From Burkholderia sp. S171 (GTDB lineage Bacteria; Pseudomonadota; Gammaproteobacteria; Burkholderiales; Burkholderiaceae): DNA of 64,000 nucleotides. The DNA lies in the NCBI RefSeq assembly GCF_009766085.1, contig NZ_LMUF01000006.1, positions 156,202 through 220,201 of the forward strand, read 5' to 3'. Within the stretch, counting starts at the first letter, position 1. The number at the start of each line of letters is the position of its first letter. A program made the translations under genes and the position numbers. Under the pieces are notes generated by a model. That model ran no database searches, had not been told where the DNA came from, and saw only the letters and a program-made list of their open reading frames with translations. Shown piece by piece: positions 27,468 through 36,709 of this stretch.

Positions 27468-27686
27468 ATGCCCATTCGCGCGCCAACGATGAAAGCAACA
27501 TGCAGGAGGTGCGGCAAGCAACGGTTGTGGCCGCAACGCAGCGATGCACTTATTGTGCCGCGCGAATGCGCCGCTTGCTGCAGCCAAGACGTTTCGATCA
27601 CGGTAGCCAAGCCGTTCGATATATTTGCCGATGCAGTGTGGTGCTTTGGGCGACTTATTGGATCAAAGCGTGAGTATAAAAAGTAG
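27468..27686 (+). CDS. 72-residue zinc-ribbon protein
   Basis: AGGA seven bases upstream supports ATG 27468. Two Cys pairs, CRRC (12-15) and CAAC (34-37), form a zinc-ribbon pattern; the C-terminus is hydrophobic/aromatic then basic (GSKREYKK). It lies 23 bases after the membrane peptide gene and about 90 before the first dynamin. The equivalent gene at 35052 has a long glycine-zipper insert between its Cys pairs. Confidence 0.6.
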   Translation: MPIRAPTMKATCRRCGKQRLWPQRSDALIVPRECAACCSQDVSITVAKPFDIFADAVWCFGRLIGSKREYKK

Positions 27687-27775
27687 AGACACAGTCAACG
27701 TTCAGCTTGCCAATGGCGCTTGAATATATCAGCCCAATTCAAGAAACCGCTGGAACTTCCGTTATCTATAGGTCA

Positions 27776-29554
27776 ATGGTAGGTTCTGACGACATGAAGC
27801 CAGAGAACGGGGCTCAATACGATTTCCGGACGCGTTGCACACACATGCTAAAAAATCAAAAGCGATATCTAGACTATTTCGACCAACAAGCTCGAGCGCT
27901 CGAAGGCAGTACAGTGCAATGCCCTCATGCAGGCGAACTGCGGGAAGCCATCGCAAATACGGAACTACTCGTTCCGGTCATTGGCTCGTTTAGCGCGGGC
28001 AAGAGCAGCCTGATCAACACGTTTATCGGCCGCGAGATGCTTCCGGTCGGCATCAAGCCAGAAACCGAACTCGCGACGGAATTGCGCTATGCCGAAGATG
28101 AGCGCATCGAAGCCGTACTGTTGAGCGGAGGCACACTGCGCTTTGACATTGCCGAAATGTCCTCGCTGAAGGCGCGCGCCAACGAATTCTCCCATTTGCG
28201 TCTGTGGGCCAGATGCGAGGCACTCGCTCGCATTGCACCACTGGTGCTGGTCGACATGCCTGGCTTCGACTCCACGCTCGCAAACCACAACAAGGCTATC
28301 GCGAACTATATCGACAAGGGCGCACACTATCTCGTGGTCGTCAGCGTCGAGACGGGCGGCGTCACACGGTCGATGCAGCGGCAACTTGCCGATATTCAGG
28401 AGCTTGATCGTGACTTCTCGCTCTTATTGAGCAAGGCAAACGTGCGCGCGGAGTCAGAGGTTGATGAAGTCGCCGCGAAGATTGAGGAGCAGGCGGAGGA
28501 CGCATTCGGCACTCATCGCGCGGTGCGAAAGATCGGTCTGGACGGTGCGGCCAAGCTGCAGTCGGCGCTGGACGCGATAGACCCGGAGCAACTCGTCGAA
28601 AGCCTGTTTCAAGGCGACGTGAAGCGCACTCATCTCGAGATTACGGAGGCCATCAACGTCGCGCTTGCCGGACTCGAGACCAATGCCACGGACAATTTGC
28701 ACGCCGTCGAAGAAATGAAGGCGGGTCTTGTAAAGGTCGAACACAAGCGGGAGGATCTGGTCGCGGATATCGAGGCACGCTATTCGTCAAGTGCGGTGCG
28801 AAACTGTGTCGACGCAGTTGGCCACGCGCTCGAAGCGGGGGTGCCGGAACTCGTCGCAGCCGGCATGTCGGGAAATCGCGAAACGCTGTCGCGAGCGGTC
28901 ACTGAAATCGTCCGCGGCTCCTTGATTCGCAAGATCAAGGCCCAGATGAGCGAGATCAGCCAGAAGATCGTCGCTGAATTTGCGCTCGAACTCGACGATC
29001 TCAACGCGCTGATGTCCGTCTATACGGCAGACGCAGACTGGGTCGGCAGGGTCACCACGAATACGACTCAACTGTTTGAACAGGCCAATCGCGGTGTTAG
29101 TCGTCTGAGCGAATATATGGTCAAGAAGAACGGAACGCAGACTATTTATAAGGTCGCGACGACTATTCTGGCGGTCACGACCAATGTTGTGTTTCCATTG
29201 CTCGAATTGGTCATTATCTTCCTGCCTGACTTGTTGCAGCCTTTTTTCGAAGCACGCCGCCGAGAAACGATCGAGGCCAACGTGAGGACCGAGATAATTC
29301 CCGGCATCAAGGCTTCTTTGCGCGAAAAATTGCCGGACATTTTTCGCGAACAGGTTGAACTGCTAGTGAGGCAGGTGAGCGGCCAGTTCGAATCCGCTAT
29401 CGCCGAAAAGAAGGAAGCCCTCGAAAAGCTTGAGCAGGAACGTCGAAACCATCAAGAATCAATCCAGCAACGGGTAGCCGGACTGCGCGATCTGCAGCAG
29501 CGTCTGAACACACTCGCCGACGAACAGCTCTATGGTAGCGAGGTGGTGGCGTGA
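27776..29554 (+). CDS. Dynamin-like GTPase A
   Basis: About 592 residues from ATG 27776 (TAGG just upstream); starts at 27713 or 27794 are possible. GTPase motifs: G1 GSFSAGKSS near residue 70, a Thr in the PETELATEL switch region, G3 DMPGF near 160, G4-like LLSKAN near 218. The second half is coiled, with a hydrophobic stretch (ILAVTTNVVFPLLELVIIFL) that would be the membrane paddle, and ends in a Glu/Gln-rich coiled coil. It resembles the LeoA type of bacterial dynamin. The stop overlaps the next gene by 4 bases. Role: membrane binding and remodelling with its two partners. Confidence 0.85.
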   Translation: MVGSDDMKPENGAQYDFRTRCTHMLKNQKRYLDYFDQQARALEGSTVQCPHAGELREAIANTELLVPVIGSFSAGKSSLINTFIGREMLPVGIKPETELATELRYAEDERIEAVLLSGGTLRFDIAEMSSLKARANEFSHLRLWARCEALARIAPLVLVDMPGFDSTLANHNKAIANYIDKGAHYLVVVSVETGGVTRSMQRQLADIQELDRDFSLLLSKANVRAESEVDEVAAKIEEQAEDAFGTHRAVRKIGLDGAAKLQSALDAIDPEQLVESLFQGDVKRTHLEITEAINVALAGLETNATDNLHAVEEMKAGLVKVEHKREDLVADIEARYSSSAVRNCVDAVGHALEAGVPELVAAGMSGNRETLSRAVTEIVRGSLIRKIKAQMSEISQKIVAEFALELDDLNALMSVYTADADWVGRVTTNTTQLFEQANRGVSRLSEYMVKKNGTQTIYKVATTILAVTTNVVFPLLELVIIFLPDLLQPFFEARRRETIEANVRTEIIPGIKASLREKLPDIFREQVELLVRQVSGQFESAIAEKKEALEKLEQERRNHQESIQQRVAGLRDLQQRLNTLADEQLYGSEVVA

Positions 29555-31797
29555 CGGCGGGATACGTTCTTGGACTGCGTGCTCGTCTTGATACGCTCGT
29601 CAGAAAGAATCACGACCTGCTCGGTGACGAACACGAAAGCCTTGTACGCAAGCATGGTGTCGATCGTGTGGAAGATCTCGCCAGTGCGTTCACCAAGATC
29701 GACGACGACGAACGGTTGCTGCAGGTCGGTGTCGTCGGACGGGTCAAGGCCGGTAAGTCGTCGCTGATCAACGCGTTGCTCTTCGGCGGCGAAACGGTGT
29801 TGCCGAAGGCTGCGACGCCGATGACAGCGGCGCTGACCCGGCTATCGTGGGGTGAATCGCTCTCGGGGGAAGTGGAGTTTTACTCGTCGGCCGACATTGA
29901 CAACATTCGCGCAAATGCCGAGCTTTACGCGGGAATGCATGAAACCCTGACAAGCGAACAGTTCAAAACCTTGCGAAAGAGGCGGGACGCTGATCTCGCG
30001 TCCACGGAAAGCGACGAGGCATTGATGCAGCGAGCGAGCCGCTTCGCCGAGCGGCAATTGAGCGAGCGCCCGACGTTGAGCGCGGCGAACGATCAGTTCG
30101 CGCGCATTAGCCGCGCAGGCATGAGCCTGCGAGGACTCGGCGCAACGCAAACACTTCAGGCGCGCGATCTGACGGATCTACGGAATCAGTTGCAAGACTA
30201 CGTGAGTGCCGACGGACGCTTCATGCCCTTCACGAAGAGCGTACACATCCGGTTGCCGCTCGAGAACCTGCGCGACATCGCGATCGTCGATACTCCAGGC
30301 CTGAACGACCCCGTCGCCTCTCGCGAGGAGCGCACCTGCGAACTGCTGAAGTATTGCGACGTCATTTTCATAGTAAGTCCGGCGGGACAATTCCTTAACG
30401 CGGAGGATCTCGACCTGATGGGCCGGGTCACGCATAAAGAAGGCGTGCGGGAGTTGTACTTGCTCGCGAGTCAGGTCGATACGCAGCTCTTCGGCAGCAA
30501 CTACGCAGGCGGGCGACTCGACGCTGCGCTCAAGACCATCTCCGACGAGCTTGGTACGCAGATGCGGGAAACGCTCCGTGCGTTCCGCGACGCTCACCCC
30601 GAGGTTGGGACCACCTTCGACAAGCTGATCGCAAGCGGCGCGGCGAAGCTGCTGCACTCGTCCGGGCTCTCGCACAGCTTGAGCACTCGATTCGAGCGCC
30701 GTGACGATTGGGACGACGGCGCGGCCAAGGTGTGGGAAAACCTCTCGGCGTACTTCCCGGATTACTTCCCCGCGGGCAACGTGCCGATTGCGACTTCGAA
30801 CCTGGACAAGCTCTCCAACATCGGCGCTCTGCATGCGGTCATCGCAGACGTGCGCGGTCAGAAGGAGGTCATCAAGGCTGAGCGTCGCGACGCGTTAGCG
30901 GCGGCCAAGGGCGAGGCGCTCGCACACTATCGCAACGATCTGCTGAACTATATCAAGGAGCGCAACCGCCGGATCGGCGACGGTGATATCGGCAAGCTCA
31001 ATGAGCAGTGTACGAAACTGGAAAAGCGCAGAGTCAGGTTGACCGATGTGCTGGTGGTCGCGTTTCGCGTGGAACTGCACGGGTTCACATCCGAACTGGA
31101 CCGACAGCTATCCGGAAAGATCAGAGAAACGTTCAATGCACTGAAGAGGACGCTCGAAGACGAGCAAGGCACCTACAACGGTTCGTATCGCACCGAGAAC
31201 GACGGCGCCATCAGCTATCTGGCACGCAAACTCAGCTTGGGCGGGTACACGAACCAGACATATAGCGAAACAACGGTGATGACGCCGAACGTCAGTAACG
31301 GTCTTATTGCGATTTCGGACAGGATTCAGGCGTCGGTTGACCGGATCGTCAAGGAGCATCTGTTTCAGTGGGAAGAAGCCCTACGCAAAACCCTCTTTCG
31401 CGTATTGCGTGAAAACGTACCCGAAGAGGAAATCGACGGCTACCTCGAACGCCGGACGATCCACGACCTGGTGGACAACCTCAAGCGCCCCTCGCTCCAA
31501 CCGAACCTCGAGCTTCCTGCGAACCTTACGGCGCAGGGAAAGCTGCAGGGTAGCGCCGCGGACGACTATATCAATGCTGCGAAGAACTACATCGGTGATC
31601 TCGAGCGGCGCTTCGAGAGCGGCATCAAGCGATACATCGACCAGACCGACGAACTTAAACACACCGACGTCGCGGGCCTCTTTCTCTCCGGCTATAGCAA
31701 GCAGGTAGAAGCGCTGGAAAACGAAATTCGCAATAAGAAGCTCGTCACTGAACGTCTTGCGCAACTGGCCATCGATCTTGACAAGGTGACGCAATGA
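29551..31797 (+). CDS. Dynamin-like GTPase B
   Basis: A 748-residue protein with GTG start inside the end of gene A. G1 GRVKAGKSS at 63-71, switch Thr in ATPMTAALT, G3 DTPGLNDP near 247. The G4 position reads ASQVD near 306, so the usual N/T-KxD is degenerate, which may weaken nucleotide specificity. A long insert (about 110-220) is rich in charged helices. The C-terminal half is alpha-helical without a clear membrane span. It overlaps gene C by ATGA. In Leo-type systems unequal dynamins assemble together, so B may be a partner for A or C. Confidence 0.85.
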   Translation: MTAGYVLGLRARLDTLVRKNHDLLGDEHESLVRKHGVDRVEDLASAFTKIDDDERLLQVGVVGRVKAGKSSLINALLFGGETVLPKAATPMTAALTRLSWGESLSGEVEFYSSADIDNIRANAELYAGMHETLTSEQFKTLRKRRDADLASTESDEALMQRASRFAERQLSERPTLSAANDQFARISRAGMSLRGLGATQTLQARDLTDLRNQLQDYVSADGRFMPFTKSVHIRLPLENLRDIAIVDTPGLNDPVASREERTCELLKYCDVIFIVSPAGQFLNAEDLDLMGRVTHKEGVRELYLLASQVDTQLFGSNYAGGRLDAALKTISDELGTQMRETLRAFRDAHPEVGTTFDKLIASGAAKLLHSSGLSHSLSTRFERRDDWDDGAAKVWENLSAYFPDYFPAGNVPIATSNLDKLSNIGALHAVIADVRGQKEVIKAERRDALAAAKGEALAHYRNDLLNYIKERNRRIGDGDIGKLNEQCTKLEKRRVRLTDVLVVAFRVELHGFTSELDRQLSGKIRETFNALKRTLEDEQGTYNGSYRTENDGAISYLARKLSLGGYTNQTYSETTVMTPNVSNGLIAISDRIQASVDRIVKEHLFQWEEALRKTLFRVLRENVPEEEIDGYLERRTIHDLVDNLKRPSLQPNLELPANLTAQGKLQGSAADDYINAAKNYIGDLERRFESGIKRYIDQTDELKHTDVAGLFLSGYSKQVEALENEIRNKKLVTERLAQLAIDLDKVTQ

Positions 31798-33575
31798 AAA
31801 CGTCAACCACGTTGCTGTCGCCCCAGGTCGCCGGGCTGATTCAGCGCCTCTCGTGCTTCTTCGTCTGGCGACGCCAGCCGCTCGCGCAGCAGATCCATGC
31901 GCACCTCGCGCTGGCCGAGAGCCGACATGGGACCCTGGTTGCGCGACACCAGAAAGTGCGGGTCAAGGCCGTCAGTCTTCGACAGCGCCTGCATGTCGAA
32001 ACAGATCGCACAAACGCTCTCCAATTGACGCTCGCCGATGTTGAGTCGTCCCTCACCGGCGTGCGGGCCTCACTCGATGAAGTATCGGAGCGCTACGATC
32101 TGGTGGCCCGCCTACTGGCTGCGAAACCGGTATACGCCACGGGACTCGCGCATTACAGGAAGGTGCTCAACGAAGACTATCTGGCCTTCGCGGGCGCCGA
32201 ATCGTCGCTGGCAGACGAAGCACAGGCGTACCTGATGCTGCAATCCGTCGAGGCGCAGTTGGAACTGATCGCGAACGAGCCGGACATCTACACGAAAAAA
32301 AATATCGCGATTGCGGGCGGCTTCAGCAGCGGTAAGTCGGCGTTCGTCAATAGCTTCATTGAAGCGCCGGAAATCAAACTGGCGGTCGGCATGCGGCCGG
32401 TTACGGCGATACCGACTTATGTGCGGCATGCGTCTTCGACTGCAATCAAGGCGCATGCGACAGCGGGGGGCACGATCGAACTGGAGGTCGGACTTTACAA
32501 GAAGATTTCCCATGACTTCCTGAAGTCACTCGGCTTCGATTTGAAGAAGATCATGTCATTCATGTCGATTGCCACGCGGATGACGGATGTGCGCTTTGAG
32601 AATCTCTGCCTGATCGACACGCCTGGGTTCAACCCGCCTCGCACGGGCGGCTACACGACCGACGACGAGCGCACAGCCTCTACCTTCGCGACGCAAGGCG
32701 ATGCCCTGATCTGGCTGATCGGCCTCGATTCGACCGGCACGCTGCTGGCGTCCGATCTTGAGTTCATCCATCGTCTGGACCTCGCCGGCAAGGAGTTGTA
32801 CGTCGTCGCCAACAAGGCCGATCTGCGCAGCACGTCCGACATCGACGACATTCTTGACGACATCGAAAACGTGCTTGAGGGCGAAGGCATTGCATTCGTC
32901 GGCGTAAACGCGTACAGCTCGGGCCAGGCGCGCGAACATGCATACCGGCGCGAGTCGTTGCAGGCGTTCTTTGCGCGGCACAACCAGACGGTTAGTGCGG
33001 GGTCGAAGCTTTACGATACGATCGACCGCGTATTCGACATGTATCGCAACGCAATCGCACAGGATATTGCCGAGTCGATTCACTCGCAGAAGACGTTCAA
33101 GTCGATGAGCCTCGACCTGCAGCAGCATGCGAGCGACGAGTTGATCAACGTACTGAGCGGCAAGTTTGCGGCGTTTGGACATGCGGCACGCGAAATGGAA
33201 CTGCGCGAGCACCTGAAGGCCGCGCGGCGGGTCAAGGCGCAGCTTAAGGCCGCCGTGCATGCCACGATGTGCGCGTCCGACGTACGAAACTTAGGGCAAC
33301 CGCACGGCGCCGAGTACTTCGACGACTCGTCGTTCGAAGACATTGATGCGCTCATGGCCAAGCCCGCGGCAAGCAAAGCCGCGAGCGTCGAAGATGCCGC
33401 ACGCGATGGAGCCCGTGAGTCCGCAGTCGAAAAGGACGTCAACAACGAAATTCCGGAACTCGCGCGCACGAACCGGGCGGATGGGCTCCTTTCGCGGATC
33501 CTCGCAAGCCTCTCTCGCCTGGCACGGGAGGCAAGCGAAGCGTCGCAAGGGGTGTCGGACGCCGCCGCAAAATAA
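31794..33575 (+). CDS. Dynamin-like GTPase C
   Basis: A 593-residue protein. The N-terminal 170 residues are helical, with a VKAVSLRQRLHVETDR-type coiled coil. The GTPase has G1 GGFSSGKSA near 175, G3 DTPGFNPP near 273 and a canonical G4 NKAD near 339, the best conserved of the three. The C-terminal 70 residues are Ala/Ser/Glu-rich and probably disordered. It is the last gene of the operon, overlapping B by 4 bases. The G-domain lies in mid-protein, as in LeoC/LeoB-like proteins; exact family needs a profile search. Confidence 0.82.
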   Translation: MKTSTTLLSPQVAGLIQRLSCFFVWRRQPLAQQIHAHLALAESRHGTLVARHQKVRVKAVSLRQRLHVETDRTNALQLTLADVESSLTGVRASLDEVSERYDLVARLLAAKPVYATGLAHYRKVLNEDYLAFAGAESSLADEAQAYLMLQSVEAQLELIANEPDIYTKKNIAIAGGFSSGKSAFVNSFIEAPEIKLAVGMRPVTAIPTYVRHASSTAIKAHATAGGTIELEVGLYKKISHDFLKSLGFDLKKIMSFMSIATRMTDVRFENLCLIDTPGFNPPRTGGYTTDDERTASTFATQGDALIWLIGLDSTGTLLASDLEFIHRLDLAGKELYVVANKADLRSTSDIDDILDDIENVLEGEGIAFVGVNAYSSGQAREHAYRRESLQAFFARHNQTVSAGSKLYDTIDRVFDMYRNAIAQDIAESIHSQKTFKSMSLDLQQHASDELINVLSGKFAAFGHAAREMELREHLKAARRVKAQLKAAVHATMCASDVRNLGQPHGAEYFDDSSFEDIDALMAKPAASKAASVEDAARDGARESAVEKDVNNEIPELARTNRADGLLSRILASLSRLAREASEASQGVSDAAAK

Positions 33576-33696
33576 CAGACAGTGGCGAATCTTAAGGCCG
33601 AAACACTCAACCCACGCGCCGCGTGGCCGTTCCCGACGGGCAGCAGACCGTAAGGGGGTGATCGCATGCCAGGAGGCGCTAACTCCAGGTCAGCAG

Positions 33697-34430
33697 TTAA
33701 GAAGGCCACTCCGCTGAACTGCCGCGAGCGAAAGAACGGTCCAGAATTGGCTCATCGACACGGAACGAGCGTAAGCGGCCGGTGATGGCATCTTGAGTCG
33801 ACGTAGCAGCCTTGGGAGCATGTTGTCCACTTAACGAATAGGTGGACAAGTGAACACTATTGACCAAGATGCACCCTCGACACGGTGCTCGCGTGGGTAG
33901 GCCTCGGCAAATACTCCGCACAAAGCGTGACCGTTGCACCTTGGTCCGGGATTCGGTGACTTTGGTCAGACGCCGTCAGGCCAGGGGTCCGATGCCATGA
34001 AGACATTGCACACGCCGCAGCGCTCGTACTTATAGCCCTTCTGCGCAGGACGCCCTGGTGCCGCTTTGACCCGTTAGGAGGTCGGGCGAACAACTGCCCG
34101 TGGCGTGTCGTTCATACATACCACGGGGCGCGCCGCGTCGTATGGCTTGTCGTAGACATCGAGCACGTTTTCCATCGCCGCCACGAATTCCGCGTTCGCT
34201 TTGGGCGGGATAATCCAGCCTATCTTGCGCCGCGGCTTGGCTGGAGTTAATGCTGGATCGGCGCGGCTGGCCCGCAAGTTGAACGAAGCGAACAGTTTCT
34301 ACCCACCGGCAATACACGGCGCGACGCGAGCATGGCAAAGGCAGCGCGCTCGTCGCTATGCCGATACCCGCGGTTCGACCAAGCGCGTTCGATTGGGGAC
34401 TGGTCAACGGGCGCCGCAAAGATGGTGAGC
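33697..34430 (-). mobile_element. IS630-family transposase remnant
   Basis: Minus-strand pieces in different frames match an IS630 transposase: KIGWIIPPKANAEFVAAMEN and YDAARPVVCMNDTP (catalytic-region start, normally CxDET), then RVKAAPGRPAQKGYKYERCG and VCNVFMASDP. Frameshifts and truncation are obvious. The ends could not be defined, and coordinates are approximate. Confidence 0.7.
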
Positions 34431-34773
34431 ACGTTGCAGCGGAGCATGATTCAGGCGGTCAAAAAAGACGTTGAGGCCGACACGTTCCACTGAAAGCCGG
34501 GCGTGTAGCAATTTTCGATCGGCGGTGTCTCGCCTCGAACGAACAAGGAGTCACGTTTCGTGGGACCGATTGCTGCACCGAGTGCGCTCGCGACAAGACG
34601 ATTGACGGTCCGTGTGACTGAGTTCTTTAACCACTTATGGCGTTACGACATATCTTGTGCGCTGGCTTGTAGCGCCTGCGCATTACGGCCTGTTCGCGGA
34701 CCCGTCCAAAACAGATGCATTCGACGGTGTGCCCCTTCGAGGCCCTTCCAACCTGTCTGGCTTTGAAAGAAGC

Positions 34774-34812
34774 GGCATAAAGCGCAGAGGAAAATCCTCT
34801 GCGCTTTATGCC
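34774..34812. repeat. Perfect 18-bp inverted repeat hairpin
   Basis: Arms of 18 bases (GGCATAAAGCGCAGAGGA and its exact complement) with an AAA loop. No T-tract follows, so it is not a standard terminator. It lies 116 bases before the second membrane peptide gene and after the IS630 remnant. Possible roles are an mRNA stability/attenuation element or a leftover mobile-element structure. Confidence 0.85.
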
Positions 34813-34927
34813 CTCACCACAGTGATTGAAAATAATCTGAGCCCTATATCACGACACTGAACTGGCTCATCAGCTTAGGCCCGTTCAGATCGATTGATCC
34901 ATGGTCTTTCATACTCAGCGAGTCATC

Positions 34928-35074
34928 ATGCCATCGAACAACTCGCCCATCGAGCTGCTGGCAGCATTCGCCATCGTTCTTACATTTGGCGCTCTCTCTG
35001 CTATCGGGATCGGTAACTACATCAAGCACATTAAATCGGAGGCATCAAGTAATGGACGACAGAGAAGAATTTGA
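34928..35074 (+). CDS. 48-residue single-span membrane peptide, copy 2
   Basis: Begins SNNSPIELLAAFAIVLT after Met-Pro, a clear relative of the peptide at 27310. One hydrophobic span is followed by KHIKSEASSNGRQRRI. Its end overlaps the start of the zinc-ribbon/glycine-zipper gene in another frame, and the GGAGG for that gene lies inside this one, so the two are coupled. No strong ribosome site of its own is seen. Confidence 0.6.
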   Translation: MPSNNSPIELLAAFAIVLTFGALSAIGIGNYIKHIKSEASSNGRQRRI

Positions 35075-35456
35075 TGGCGAAACTTCGTTTTCAACTGCAG
35101 CAAACGCGCGACAGTTTCGCACCACTATTTGCTGTCCAAAGTGCGCGTCGGAGCAGATCACCGCGAAGAACCGCGCACGTAAGCTCGCTAGCACCATCGG
35201 AACCGTCGCCGGAGCCGCTAGCGCGGCTGCGGCTTGTATGCCCTCAGCCGAAATCGGCGCGACTGTCGGTCTATTGAGTGGCGGTCCGATAGGCGCAGCA
35301 ATCGGCGGCATCGCTGGCGCAGTCGTGGGCGCCTTGATCGGCGGAGCCGCGGGTTGCATCGCAGGTGCTGCGGTCGGCGAGGTCATTGATGACAACGTTC
35401 TCGATAACTTCCATTGTCTCGCCTGCGACTACCTATTCAGCAAACCACGCGGTTGA
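35052..35456 (+). CDS. Zinc-ribbon protein with inserted glycine-zipper segment
   Basis: A 134-residue protein from ATG 35052, with GGAGG 9 bases upstream. It has CPKC near residue 29 and CLAC near 124. Between them lies a long Ala/Gly hydrophobic region with many GxxxG steps (SGGPIGAAIGGIAGAVVGA), typical of glycine zippers that insert in membranes. The two Cys pairs could close one zinc ribbon at the base of a membrane hairpin. It pairs with the peptide at 34928, as 27468 pairs with 27310. Confidence 0.7.
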   Translation: MDDREEFDGETSFSTAANARQFRTTICCPKCASEQITAKNRARKLASTIGTVAGAASAAAACMPSAEIGATVGLLSGGPIGAAIGGIAGAVVGALIGGAAGCIAGAAVGEVIDDNVLDNFHCLACDYLFSKPRG

Positions 35457-35674
35457 TCGCCCGGTCATCACCACTCTTCATTCTGCAGATTTCACCCGCC
35501 TCATTTCTCTCGTTTCAATTGAAGTAAGCGTCTGGAGCGTTTCGCTCGAACGTCTATTCGCTCTCCCGTACTAGCTCACCTTTGCCCAGCTAGCCAGCAG
35601 TGCGCACCGATCTCTGCCGACTCCCGTTGGCGGCGTTGTCGCGTCTATACAGCTCATCTTAAAGGATTTTATTT
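35457..35674 (+). other. Gap before the ICE-type block
   Basis: About 220 bases, pyrimidine-rich, with no gene seen. It separates the peptide/zinc-ribbon pair from the DUF932 gene and likely holds the promoter of the latter. Confidence 0.4.
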
Positions 35675-36634
35675 ATGGCTCATCTCGTCGAATCAATGGC
35701 TTATGTGAATGCCGTGCCTTGGCACGGTATTGGAAACCGTTTAAGCACCAAACAACCCATCGAAGTCTGGGCGCAGCAATCTGGTATCTCGTTCGACATC
35801 AAGGAAACACCGGTTCGCTTCATGACGGAAAGCGCCGGCGGCCTCGGCGCCATCAAGAGCTTCCCCGAACAGAAAGTGCTGTATCGCTCGGACACAAACG
35901 CGCCCCTGTCGGTCGTCAGCAGCCGCTACCAGGTCGTCCAGCCTCGCGAAATTCTCGAGTTCTACAAAGATCTCACCGAGGTCTCTGGTTTCGAACTAGA
36001 AACGGCCGGCATTCTAAAAGGCGGCCGCAAGATCTGGGCGTTGGCGAAGACGAACCAGTCGGCCGTCTTAAAGGGTAACGACCGGGTCAACGGTTATCTG
36101 CTTCTAGCCACCGCGTGCGATGGCACGCTTGCGACGACTGCCCAATTCACGAGTGTGCGCGTCGTTTGCAACAACACGCTCGCAGTCGCGCTCTCCAACG
36201 CTAGCAGCGCGGTCAAAGTTCCTCACAGCACGAGCTTTGATCCACAAGCGGTCAAGAAGCAGTTGGGAATCTCGATCTCCTCATGGGATTCGTTCATGTA
36301 CCGCATGAAGACCCTGTCCGAACGTCGCGTGAAGTCGCATGAGGCAATGAACTACATTTTACGCGTATTCACCGATCCGACGACGACGGCTGCGGGCCTC
36401 TCCAATGAGCGCGCCATGAAGAAGGTCATGGCGCTCTATGAAGGCGATGGTAAGGGTGCTGAGTTGGCATCGTCCAAGGGAACCGCGTTCGGTTTGTTGA
36501 ATGCCGTCACCGAGTACGTTGATCACGAGCGGCGTGCGCGGTCAACCGACCATCGATTGGAGTCCGCGTGGTTCGGTCAAGGCGCGACGCTTAAACAGAA
36601 GGCACTTGATCAAGCCATGGTGATGGCGAGCTGA
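35675..36634 (+). CDS. DUF932 (phage/plasmid-like) protein
   Basis: A 319-residue protein of the DUF932/TIGR03299 family, found on plasmids, ICEs and phages. Recognisable parts are VPWHGIGNRLS near the start, VLYRSDTNAPLSVVSSRYQVVQP near 70-90 and FTSVRVVCNNTLAVAL near 165. AAGGA eight bases upstream supports the start. The molecular role is unknown; it is often next to recombination genes, as here (YqaJ-type nuclease downstream). A terminator hairpin separates it from the next gene. Confidence 0.85.
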   Translation: MAHLVESMAYVNAVPWHGIGNRLSTKQPIEVWAQQSGISFDIKETPVRFMTESAGGLGAIKSFPEQKVLYRSDTNAPLSVVSSRYQVVQPREILEFYKDLTEVSGFELETAGILKGGRKIWALAKTNQSAVLKGNDRVNGYLLLATACDGTLATTAQFTSVRVVCNNTLAVALSNASSAVKVPHSTSFDPQAVKKQLGISISSWDSFMYRMKTLSERRVKSHEAMNYILRVFTDPTTTAAGLSNERAMKKVMALYEGDGKGAELASSKGTAFGLLNAVTEYVDHERRARSTDHRLESAWFGQGATLKQKALDQAMVMAS

Positions 36635-36658
36635 TCCGTTAAATCTTGTTCCCTACCC

Positions 36659-36695
36659 GCCCGGCCGCACTCACCTTGCGCCGGGCTTCGTTTTT
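36659..36695 (+). terminator. Rho-independent terminator after DUF932 gene
   Basis: GCCCGGC pairs with GCCGGGC, followed by TTCGTTTTT. It lies 25 bases after the DUF932 stop. Confidence 0.75.
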
Positions 36696-36709
36696 ATAAG
36701 GAGCCGAAT

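Noticed and set aside
30178..30834. 218-codon minus-strand open frame
   Set aside because: Antisense to dynamin B; no domain or ribosome site.
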